Source of the DNA: Amphirosellinia nigrospora
Lineage: Eukaryota; Ascomycota; Sordariomycetes; Xylariales; Xylariaceae
Assembly: GCA_004123355.1 (NCBI GenBank)
Contig: SCHM01000004.1
Coordinates: 7,157,017 to 7,221,016 of the forward strand
DNA: 64,000 nt
Reading direction: 5' to 3'
Position numbers and translations under genes: made by a program. The notes under the pieces are model-generated. The model was not told the DNA's origin, did not search any database, and saw nothing but the letters and a program-made list of their open reading frames with translations. How positions within the stretch are numbered: position 1 is the first letter of the stretch; each line of letters starts with the position of its first letter. This document shows positions 14,001 to 24,602 of this stretch, one piece after another.

Positions 14001-17000
14001 GTTAAATTATATAGTTAAATATACTTTTATAATCTAAATATAACGTTAGTTTTTTTAGCTTTTAGCTTTTTAACTAATATACGTATAAATTTATTAATAA
14101 ATATATATAATATATATTTATTATTTATAAATTATTAAATTAAATTTATTATTTTTTTTTTAATTTAAATAGTTAAAATATTTTTTAGCTAAAGTTACTT
14201 TTTTTATTATAAATTAACTTATTTTATTAAAAATATATATAATTATTAAAACTATATATTTAAAATATAGTTAATAATTTAGTTATATAAAAAAGCTTTA
14301 GTTTTATTTTAAATAAAATCTATCGATTTTTTAATTATACCGTTTTAGTATTAATTTATAAATAACGAAATAATAATAGTTACTTTTATTTTATTATAAA
14401 ATATTTTTAAATTTTTATATTAAACTTTTTATTACTATTTATATATAAAACGCAGTATTTTTTTAATAGTTTTTATTAAGTTAAAATATTTAAAATATTA
14501 ATTTTTTGTTTATTTATTATAAATATATTTAATAGTACTTTTATTTTATTTTTCGTTTTATATATTTTAAAAATATAATATTTATTATTATTATTTACTA
14601 TAAAAAAAATATTTATATTTTTCGATTAAAATTAGTTTTATTTAGCTAAATTTACTTAGGTTATTTTTTTTAAATAATCGGTTTTTTAATAGCTTTTTTC
14701 GAAATATATTTTTTAGCTTTAGCCCGATTATAAATAAAACAAAGAAAATATTTAATTTTTTAAGTTCGATATTAATATTTATAGTATATTTAATATTTAT
14801 ATTAACTTTTTAGTAAAAATAATATAGCTAATAATGCTAAAAAATTAATTTATTTCGAATTTTAAAGTTATTTTTATTTTTTTTTTTAATAATAATTTAA
14901 ACAATAATTTTTTTAACGTTTTAACTTTATTTGCTATATTTAGCGCAAATTTTTATAGCTTTTCTTAAAATTAATATATTATATAAAGCTTTTTTTTTTT
15001 ATATATTTATAAAAAAAACTACGCTATTATATATTAAGATTTATAATAGCTATTTTATAGCTATTTTTTATAGTATATTTATTTAAATAATTTTTTATTT
15101 TATATAGTTATTTTTTTAAAAATATATTTAATAAAAACAATAAAATAAATAAAATATATTTTACGTTTATATTATGTTTATTTTTATTAAAAGTTTTAAA
15201 GTTTTTATAATAATACTAATTTTTTTAACTTATATAAGTTTATTTTTATATAAACTATATATTTTTTCGTTTTTTAGTTAGATTTACTATTAATTTTTTT
15301 TAAAATTAGCTTTATTATTATATATTTTTATATTTAACTTTATATTAAATAAAATATAACGTTTATATACTAAAATATAATAATTCTTTAAAATATAAAT
15401 ATATTTAAAAATACTATTGTTTTTTATATAATAATTTTAATACCTAATCTATATTACTAATAACCTTAATATTTAATATGTTTTTTAATTTAAGTTGTTT
15501 AAAATTGTTATTAAAAATAAAAATATAAAAATAAATATAATTAAAAATACTACTATTATAGTTTTTTATTTAATAACTAGCTTAATAATTAGCTTTAAAT
15601 TATCCTTAGATTTATTATTATTAAAACTAGTTTTTATTTAATAAAAAAATCCGTTATTTTTCGATTAATAAATAAGCTTGCTATAATAAATAATTATAGT
15701 TATTTTTTTTTTTATAAAAAATTTATAGTAATTTTCTTTATAAATAAATTTGCTATCGTTTTTTTTAGTTTAGTATAATTATTAAAACTAAAGCTATTTT
15801 TTAAGTTAAGATTTTTAAGTTAAAATTTTTAAATTAAAGTTTTTTAAGTTAAAGTTTTTTAGGTTAAAGTTTTTTAAGCTATAATAACTTTTTAGCTTAA
15901 AGTTATTTCGTATAACGTAGTTTTATTTATAATTAATAGTGCTATAATTATTTAAAGTAAAAAAAATAAACTAAATATAATAAAAAAGAAATTAATATTT
16001 TATAGTTATAGAATTTATTAAACTTTATAAAATATTTATATTTATATAATAAAATAATTAAAATTATTTTTAAAGCTTATAAATAGCTTTTAATTTTTAA
16101 TAAGCTTACTATAAATATTATAAGTTTTTAATCGTTTAAAATTCTAATTTTAATTATTATTATTTTTATTAGAGTAATTTTTAATAATATAACTTTATTA
16201 GTTATACTTAAAGTATTTAAGCTTTTTTTTTTATCGTAGTTTTTTTTTTTAAAGTTAAATTTAAAGTTTAATTTATGATTTTTACTTTTATTATTATTTT
16301 TATTATAACTTTTATTTTTATTAATAATATTATTATTAAACCTTTTTTTTTTATAATTTTTTAACTCGGGCTTTTTTTTTATATAGTTTTTAAAATTATT
16401 ATTAAATTTATCGACTAGATTTTAAATATAATATTTTTTATACTTTATAATTTTAATAATAATATTATTAAGCTATTATTTTATTTTTTATTAACTATAA
16501 ATATTATAACCTATTAATTTATGCTTATTTTTTTTTTTAGTTTTTTATATTTATTATATTTTTAAAAAATTTAAATATAAAAAATATTAAATCTTTTTTA
16601 TTATATTTATAATTAATAATATTATTTTATATATTTTTTTAATATATTTGGCTTATTATATTATAAGTTTTACTAAAGATTTTTAGCATATATAACTTTT
16701 TTTAATACTTTTAACTAGGTTTAAAAAAGCTAGTTTTAATATATTAATAATTGCTTATATTAGCACTAATTCTTTATACGAACTAATAAAATTTTTAAAA
16801 TTATATTTAATAGTTTTTATAGCAAAATATAAATTACGTTAATATATTAACTAGTTCTAGGTTTTTTTTAAATAGTTTTTTTTATCGAGCTTTAGTTTAA
16901 ATTTACGCTATTTTAGCTTAGTTTTATCTATAAATAAAAGCTTTTTTAAGTTTTTCTATAATAAGTAATGCTTATATTTAATATAAATATTATTAAATTT

Positions 17001-17700
17001 TTCTAAATCTAATAATAATAATAATAAATCTAACGAATTTAAGTTTAAATTTAAATAAAAGTAATTTTTTTTTTTTTTTTGCTTTTAAACTCTTTTTTAG
17101 TAAAATTACGCTTCGGTTTTTTTTTTTAAAATCGATCGATTTAAACTTTTTAAAAAATTTATTTATTTTTTTGCTATTTTATCCGAAAAGCTTAATACTT
17201 TTTAATTATTATTTTAATAATATTATTTATTATTAAATATTTCGAAATATTTTTATACTAAATTAGTTTAATTAATTAAATTAACTAAATTAATTAAAAT
17301 TAACTTTTTTTAACTTATTTAATTTTTTTAAATCGTCGATAATTTTATTAAATTTATTTTTTATAAGCTTTATTTTATATTTATAATTAATAAATTGTTT
17401 TTTAATTTTTTTCTTAAAGTTCCCGGTAACTTTATTATATTTTTTTTTTTCTAGTATAGTTTACTTTTATATATTTTAAAATTATATATTATTATTTTAA
17501 TTATTATTAAGCGTTAATTTATTAATTAATTATTTTATTAAATAATATTAATATTTTATTATTTTAATTTTAAATTTACGATAATTTTTTTTAATTCTTT
17601 TTTAGTTAATATTTACTAACTAAATAATTAAATTAATAACTAGAAATAGCTAAAATATACCAATTAAACATTTTAAAAGTTAATTAATTATAAAAATACA

Positions 17701-18025
17701 TTAGTTATTATATAGAAATAGTATTAATACTAAGGGGTAATACTAAGTTAGGTTAGCTTAATTAGTATATTATGCTTATATATTTTTTGTTTTTAATTAT
17801 AAACTAAATAAGCTATTTTTTTATTAAATATTAGAGAATTTGCCTAAATAGCTATAGTAACCTAATATTCTTTTATCCCGCGTAAAAAGGGCTTTTTTTA
17901 CGCATACTACGTAATATTTAGCGCATATATAAAGCTACATACTACTATACTATACAGCTACCTAGGCACTAATGATTATATAATCTATTACTAGGCCAAT
18001 CAGGTATTAAACGTATATATTAACA
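17701..18025 (+). repeat. Right LTR of the nested retroelement fossil
   Basis: The less altered of the two LTR copies. It retains GC-containing motifs such as TTTATCCCGCGTAAAAAGGG and CCTAGGCACTAATG and a TATA-like motif. Alignment by eye to the left copy holds over the whole length. Confidence 0.6.
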
Positions 18026-19245
18026 ATTATTACTGAATTATTTTTAATTAACGCTAAATAATTATATAGTTTTTTTTATAAAATTTACGTACGATTATAC
18101 TATCGCTATTATTTAATTAAAAAAATTCAAACAAAATATTTAATTAAGGCTTTAAAATAAAAATAAAAATAAATTAAATATTTTATATAATATTTTAAGC
18201 TTAAAAATAACGCTAAAATATACGAATAATTAACGATCTAAAATAATATAAATTAAAAAAATTATAAATTATTATTATATATAACTTTTTATTATTTATT
18301 ATTAAATTTAATTATAATATTAGTTTAAATTATAAAAAAAACAACTAATATAAAATATTATTAAAACTTAAAAAATAATAGTTGTATAAAATAAACTATA
18401 AAAAAATTTATAATATTATAAATTTTTTATTATATATTTATCGAATAAAAAACTTACTAATAATAAACTAACGTTTAATTATTTCTATTTTTTTTTTTTA
18501 ATTTAGTATATTTTTCTATATAATATTATAGCTTTAAACTTTAATATTTAATAATTTATTTTTTATTTTTAAGCTATATAATTTTAATATTATATTTAAT
18601 ATAAATAAATAAAATATTATAAAATATTCCGTTTTATTTGTTTGTTCGTATAAAAGTATTAATTTTTTTTTAAAATTTATTAATTAATAATAAAAGCTTT
18701 GAACTAACTTATAACTTTTTATAATAATAGATTTATTTTATATTTTTATATATATATATTTTATATTATAAAAATATTAACTATTAATTTATTATAGGTT
18801 ATATTACTGGCTACTAAAATTAATATATAATATTTAAAAATTATTTTATATATTTAACTGTACGAAAAAAATAAATAAGCTATTTTGTTTTTTTTATAAT
18901 ATTATTATTAAATTATATATAACTTTTAATGTATATAAGCTAAAAAGCCTAACTTATAATTTTTAATTATACGCTAAAAAAATATAAACTAGCAAAAAAT
19001 TATAGCTATATAACGCCGGTCGTATATAAATATTATAATTATTTATATTTGTAGTTATTTTAAAAATTTTATGTTAATAATATTAATTAAAAAGCAAATT
19101 ATTATTAAATAATTATTACTGCTTATTTTTATATTACGTATAAATATTAAATAGCTTATAAAAAAAAGTTTATATAAACTATAAATAAATAAATCGAAAA
19201 AATTATATATTTTTAGTTTAAAATTAAACTTATAATATAATAAAA
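18026..19245. other. AT-only interior of the inverted-repeat element, right part
   Basis: About 1.2 kb between the LTR fossil and the right terminal repeat. RIP-type composition; nothing recognisable. Confidence 0.5.
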
Positions 19246-21247
19246 AATAGTTTTTATAAATTAATAATAGTTTAAAATATATTTCGTACGAAGTTTAAAA
19301 TGTTAAATTAAAAATATTAAAAAATATTAAAAGTATAAAAAAGTTTTTAGCTATATATTATATAGCAAATTATTTAGCAATATATATTTTTTAAGATTTG
19401 TAAAATATAAAAAATATATATCGGTGTACGATATTTATATTCGGTCCGTTTATAGTTATTTTTATATTAAAAAAAAATTCTATAAAAAAAAAAAAAAAAA
19501 AAAATTTTAAAAAATATATTATTTAAAAAACTTTTATCGTATAATAACTATAATAAAAATATTTTCAAATATAATAGCTAAAAAATAATTTATTATTTAA
19601 AAAATATAGAAAAAAATACGTAAATATATATTTAATAAAAAAAGTATAATTTTTTTTTTTTTTTATTTAATATTAAATAGCTTGTATAGCTATATACTAT
19701 TATTATTACTATTATTATTATAATACTATTATTATTACTACTATAACTACTATATTTATTAGCTATAGCTATAATAGCTATAGTTATAAATAGCTATAAT
19801 TATAATAATATATATTTATTTAAATATTTTTAATTTATAACTTTATATTTTTTTTTAATCTTTTTTAACTTTTACGCCGCTAATTTTTACGCTTTTAATT
19901 TTTTACGTTTAATTATTTTATTTATTAATATTATTACGCTCGAATAAATATTATATATTATAACGTACGTATATTATTTTATTTTATATTTTATAATTTA
20001 TTGTTAATTTAATTATAGTTTTTTAATAAAAGCTTATCTGCTAACGTAAAATAAAATATATAACTAATTAATATATTAAACCTATAATTTTATATTTATA
20101 TATAATAATTAATATTTTTTAAGCTAATAATAAAATTATAAATTTTTAATTATATATTAATTTAAATATATAGCTAGTACTTATAATAAACGTTTTTATT
20201 TAAGTACGCTTATAATTTTTCTTATATATTTTTATAATAGTAGTTAATTATTTATTAAATAGTTATCTTTTAAAAAAATTAACTAAATATTAAATAATAA
20301 TATATAAAATATATTTTTCTATTAATAGTAATTAAACTTTAGTTATATTTTTTCTAAAATTAATAGTTTAATATTATATAACTTTTTAACGAATAGTTAT
20401 AGTTTTTCTAGCTGTTAAACTATTATACGTACGCTAAGTTTTTATTAATTAAAAATAAATTATAATTGTTTACTAGCTTTTATATATTAATAGTTTTTTT
20501 ATTTATATTTATAACGTTTAATAAGCTATATTTTATTAAAAATATATAATATAAATAATTATTAATAATAACGGATAAATAAAACTATTTTTTTATTATA
20601 TTATAATAATTATTAGCTATTAAATAAACTAATATATTAATTATAAATAAACTAATTATAGCAAAAATTATAGTTTGTTTATTATATAATTAGCTGTACT
20701 GCCGTAATAACTAGTTACGCTGCTATAATAAATTATTTTATAATTTTAGCTTTTTTATTGCTGAAACTAAGCTTATTATTAAAAAAAAAAATTAAAGCTA
20801 AATATTTAATCTAAACTTAAATAATAAAAATAACAATAATAACTAAAACAAAACTAATAATTTTATTAATAACGCTAATTAAAGCTATACGTTTATTATT
20901 AATAATTTAAATAATAAGCAATTTTATAAAAAAATAAAAAAAGTAAAAAAACTTATTATTAGCTTTTAAACAGTACGATTAATAAATTTAGCGTTTAAAA
21001 ATGCTAAAAAATATAACATTTATAAAATTTTTAACTCCGATTAAAAAAAATAAATATAATTATATAAATATTCCTTTGCTTAAATAATAAAATAAATTAA
21101 CAAACAAATATTCCGTACGAAATAAAATTTAATTATAAATAAACTATAATATATTAAGCACTATAAATTCTACCTAAAATCCTTTAGCAAGGGATTTGCC
21201 AGGCACTACTTAGACTTTTGTCCTCTTTGTCCCTATAGACTACCCTA
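19246..21247 (-). repeat. Right inverted terminal repeat of the 15.6-kb element
   Basis: Reverse complement of the left terminal repeat at 5644-7588. Its outer edge (about 21160-21247) has escaped full AT conversion and keeps TCTACCTAAAATCC and GACTTTTGTCCTC, which pair with the left edge. Confidence 0.7.
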
Positions 21248-21556
21248 CGCCCTTCCATTGGCCAACTACCTAGGTAGGTACCTGTTTGGGGTTTATTCTT
21301 AGCGCAGCAGCTCCCAGGTTCCCGTTAGGGTCCAGGTCCAGCCTCTTGGAGAACGAACACGCTTCAACATCCATCCATCCATCCATCCACCACCCATCCT
21401 CGTCCCGTCCCGTCCTACACCACTTACACCACTTACACCACTCGCGCCCTCCACACCCATAAGTCTCTTCTAATCGCCCTAGATCTCTCTCTCTCATGAG
21501 TTGATAAGGGTGGCAGCAGCGCCTACTGCCCCTGCACCGAGTTCCCGCACATCGAA
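21248..21556. promoter_or_regulatory. COY1 upstream region with short tandem repeats
   Basis: A non-RIP 309-bp segment. It holds palindromic CCTAGGTAGGTACC near 21269-21282, a CCAT tetranucleotide run at about 21368-21390, a CGTCC repeat near 21400-21414, and three copies of a 9-bp unit TTACACCAC-like at about 21415-21444, followed by a CTCTCTCT run near 21485-21496. Pyrimidine-rich tracts just upstream of the start are common in filamentous-fungus promoters. It is the COY1-side half of the region split by the 15.6-kb insertion. Confidence 0.45.
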
Positions 21557-23930
21557 ATGGACGGCCATACGCTCGACGCGGCAATAGCGCAACCGACGGC
21601 CGATGACCAGAATCACGCCCAGAACGGCCGCCACAGCCCGCCGCAGGGAAACGAGAATACAAACCAGTTCCAGCACGCCATCTCGGCCTGGAGAAGTGCG
21701 TCACATGCCGGCGTCCATGTCGTGCCTATGCCTATGCCTATGCCTATGCCTGGTTCACGCCGACCGACTGACTGACTGACTGACTGACCGTCGACAGATA
21801 TCGACCTCTCCTCCCTGATTCAGAACCTCGACAACACTGCCTCCGATATCGTCGCTTACCAGCGAGACTCGACCGTGCAGCGCAAGGACCTCGCCCAGAA
21901 GACCAAGGACTTTAGGAAGCTCGACGATGCCGCCAAGCTCACCGAGTACAAGGGCCTCCTCAAGGGTGCGTCGCCCCCTCTTCCCGACCCCTCCGAGCCT
22001 TGCTGCCATCGCCTGTGTCCGTGCCCGTGGCGAGTGAGTCTCCCCCCCACTAACGGCTACCTGATGAAATAGCATACCAGACCTTCATCGATCTCCTCAC
22101 AAACCATTCCAAAGCCACCAACAGCGCCTTCCTGCAGGTCTATTCGGCCCTGGAGAACGCCCCAGACCCATACCCACTCCTCGAGGCCTCGGTCGACTCT
22201 ATGCTGGTATCTGAGGACACCCTGCCGAAACTCACCGAGGAGAACCAGCACTTGCAGGAAAACATCGCCAATCTAACCTCGCAGCTCGAGGAGACAGAGT
22301 CGCGATTGCAGGCCGAGAGCGCCAACCGCAAGCAACTCGACAGTAGCCTTGAATCCAAGGTGAAGGAGGTCGAGTCGTCATGGGCCGCCGTGCTCGAGGA
22401 GAAGCAGGATAATTGGGAGGCCAAGGAAAAGGCGTTGGAAGAGAAGGTCGAGAGCCAGGACCGCCTGATCAACGAAATCAAGGCCAGCTATGAAGTCACG
22501 CAACGATTGAAGGGCTCCGAGGATGTTGATGCCCAGGGAAGCGGTGGACATGTGACGAATGCCGAGCTGGAGATGGTCCATTCCGACCTCGAGAGAACGA
22601 GTGCGAGGCTCGCCGAAGTCGAGGCTCGAAATGAACAACTACGGTTGGAGCTCGCGCAGTCCAAGTCGCACGTCCAAACACAGGCACCTTCTCTCGAAGA
22701 CGATCCAGCATATATGCGTGTGAGATCGGAGAACTCATCCCTCATACGCAAGTTAGATTCCGCCAGGGTAGAGAGGGAGGCATTCAAGAGGGACATCGAC
22801 TCGAGACTACGTAGTCTGGAACGAGAAGTGGGTCTTTTGACGGAAGAGCGTGACGGCTTGAAAGCGAAGGTCCAGAAGTGGAGTGACTACGACGATGTGA
22901 AACAAGAACTAGAGGTGCTCAAGAGTATCGAGTTCTCGACCGGGGATGACGATGATGTGTTGGCGAACCCGGATTCCGGTGGTTCGACGGCCAAGGCCAA
23001 GGGGGACACTCTTGAACAACTACTCTTGGCGAGAAACAAAAGGCTGAGCGATGAGCTCACCATCCTGCGGGTCTCGCATCAAGACCTCCAGAGCCGGCTC
23101 GAGAATGTCCAGGAAGAGATGTCGCGGACGAATGCGGACCTGGAGAGATCACAAAACCTCAACGCTCAGCTGAGAACGACATGGCCAACCTCCAAGCAGA
23201 GGGCCAGAATGCATTCCCGTCCGGCGCATCGGTAGCTGGCACCTACACTAGATATGCACCCTCCATCGCACCAGGGAGACGGGGAGGGAGGACGTCGCCC
23301 ACCTCGTCCATCATATCCGGCTTCGATCCGCGCACGGCAGGTGGTGAACCCATGGGCGGGGGCTCTGGCATCCTCCCTATGATCACGGCGCAGCGTGACC
23401 GCTTCAAGAAACGCAATTCACAACTGGAGACAGAGCTGTCCGAGACCCACCGCACCGTATCACAGCTGCGGCAGGAAATTGCTGCGCTGCAAAAGGACAA
23501 TTTACAGCTCTACGAGAAGACACGATACGTGTCCACGTATAACCGCGGCGGCCCTTCGGCGTCGTCGTCGTCGGCCTACTCGTCCAATCCAAACCCATCG
23601 ACCGTCAGCATAGGCGGCACCGGCACCCCGGGCATCGAGCTAGACCGCTACAGGAAGGCCTACGAGTCCAACATATCGCCATTCGCCGCCTTCCGAGGCC
23701 GCGAGTCGGCCCGAGCATATAAGCGCATGAGTCTCCCAGAGAGAGTGGTGTACTCGGTCACCCGGATGGTGCTAGCGTCGAGGACGAGCAGGAATCTATT
23801 CGCGGCGTACTGCGTCGCGCTACATCTATTGGTATTCTTCTCCCTGTACTGGCTCGGCACAGTAGATACGGAGAAGTACGCGAGTCATCTCGGCCAGACC
23901 GCAGCCGCCGTCGCGGGTGCTGGGGGGTAG
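21557..23930 (+). CDS. COY1: COY1/CASP family Golgi golgin (single-pass coiled-coil protein)
   Basis: CASP (yeast Coy1) is a Golgi-anchored golgin acting in intra-Golgi vesicle tethering. Exons are 21557-21695, 21798-21965 and 22073-23930, giving about 721 residues once one base is restored. Family motifs in order: FQHAISAWR at the start, LAQKTKDFRKLDDA, AYQTFIDLLTNHSKA, DPYPLLEASVDSMLVSEDTL, a long Glu/Lys/Arg-rich coiled coil, LEQLLLARNKRLSDELT, GGGSGILPMI-AQRDRFK, ANISPFAAFRGRESARAYK, and a C-terminal membrane segment (NLFAAYCVALHLLVFFSLYW) with a short lumenal tail. Intron 1 (102 nt, GTGCGT...ACAG) contains CCTATG and CTGA tandem repeats; intron 2 (107 nt, GTGCGT...TAG) has a CACTAAC branch site. 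The frame breaks once near 23171-23173, where one G seems missing (CTGAGAAC; the family-like reading needs CTGGAGAAC). This is probably an assembly error. Confidence 0.92.
21696..21797 (+). other. COY1 intron 1, with tandem branch-site-like repeats
   Basis: Begins GTGCGT and ends CGACAG. It contains about four copies of CCTATG (about 21723-21749) and, just before the acceptor, a CTGA run (about 21767-21788) that offers several overlapping CTGAC branch-site candidates. Splicing joins AWR to NIDLSSL with one codon split across the junction. Confidence 0.8.
21966..22072 (+). other. COY1 intron 2
   Basis: GTGCGT donor, CACTAAC branch site near 22048-22054, AATAG acceptor. Joins GLLK to AYQTFIDLL with one codon split by the intron. 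Confidence 0.85.
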
Positions 23931-24602
23931 GCAGTGGCAGTGGCAACCCAGGGTCCAATAGAGGGAAATGGCAAGAAGAAGGGTTTAACGGGCATTGATG
24001 ATGATAATGTAACTTTATATTCCGCCTGGACGGACGGGTGATGCTATATATCTGTACTTTTACGAGGCTCTGGGCCATAATGTGTACAAGAACGAGCTTT
24101 GTTTCTATATACTCCATGCAGGACTAGTCTGTCCAAGCCGTTAGTTCGGTTGTGACTGTGACATACTGAATATACCTAAGGCAACAAGTTTGCTTCTAGT
24201 CACACTACTTTGGCCTGCTGGTTCCACGGAATTCGCGTGAAACTAGGCAAAGGCTACGTAGCCTCGTCAACGAAGGTCATGGGATCAATAAAGTTTCTGA
24301 GACCAACAAAGGTGTCGATGACACCAAAGGTCTCAAGACCAACAAAACTCCCAACAATATCGTAGACTGCTAGTCCTATTCTGCATTACAGTAGGTTTTG
24401 CACGTCAGTTCAGCAAGCTATCTAGGGCGTATGTGGGGCATGATAGAGCCAGAATATCCATCTATAGAGTTATGTGCTTTCGGTTCTCTGTGTACTCTGA
24501 TCATAGCGCCTTAGCTGGGGGCTTCAAGTGCTTGATGCGCAGACACGCGTTCGAAGGGCACATCGGCATCGGTCACAAGCATAAAGCAAGTCATCATATC
24601 AC
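23931..24602. other. Convergent intergenic region between COY1 and the ADSS gene
   Basis: The two genes converge with stops 672 bp apart, so both 3' untranslated regions lie here. The only coding-like feature is a short minus-strand open segment at 24254-24369, listed separately. Otherwise nothing recognised. Confidence 0.5.
24254..24369 (-). other. Short orphan open segment, possible exon (unassigned)
   Basis: Reads about 38 residues with an internally repetitive pattern (IVGSFVGLETFGV then IDTFVGLRNFID) and ends in an in-frame stop. It is preceded by an acceptor-like ACTAG and lies downstream of the ADSS stop on the same strand. The pattern is regular enough to suggest real coding ancestry, but I do not recognise a family. 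It could be the last exon of a lost gene or chance. Confidence 0.2.

Larger units (their letters stand above)
10771..18025 (+). mobile_element. LTR-retroelement fossil nested in the inverted-repeat element
   Basis: Two direct repeats of nearly equal length (about 324 and 325 bp) lie 6.6 kb apart, which is the arrangement of an LTR retrotransposon of about 7.25 kb. The right copy ends in TTAACA, compatible with a TG...CA-type terminus. It also keeps a TATATAAA motif at about 17924-17931 on the plus strand, so I infer plus orientation. The interior is RIP-saturated and cannot be assigned to Gypsy or Copia by eye. It is broken throughout and old enough for strong LTR divergence, although RIP inflates apparent age. 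Confidence 0.6.
5644..21247. mobile_element. RIP-degraded element with ~2-kb inverted terminal repeats (fossil), family undetermined
   Basis: The two ends match in inverted orientation from the gene-island edges inward. Outermost shared motifs are GTAGTC then TAGGGAC, then GAGGACAAAAGTC, then GATTTTAGGTAGAA, and the match continues for about 2 kb into AT-only sequence. Two boundary readings are possible. One is a 5-bp flanking duplication CGCCC (5639-5643 and 21248-21252), as used for these coordinates. The other is a 7-bp duplication CCCTACG a few bases further in. Subtracting the nested LTR element leaves about 8.35 kb. No readable protein remains. A Mutator-like or other DNA transposon with very long terminal repeats is possible, and a Polinton-like element cannot be excluded. 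It is thoroughly broken, with mutations throughout. Confidence 0.7.

Noticed and set aside
5700-21190. CRISPR-like or tRNA structures in AT-rich DNA
   Set aside because: Repeats are irregular with no spacer periodicity, and no tRNA cloverleaf or box motifs were found.
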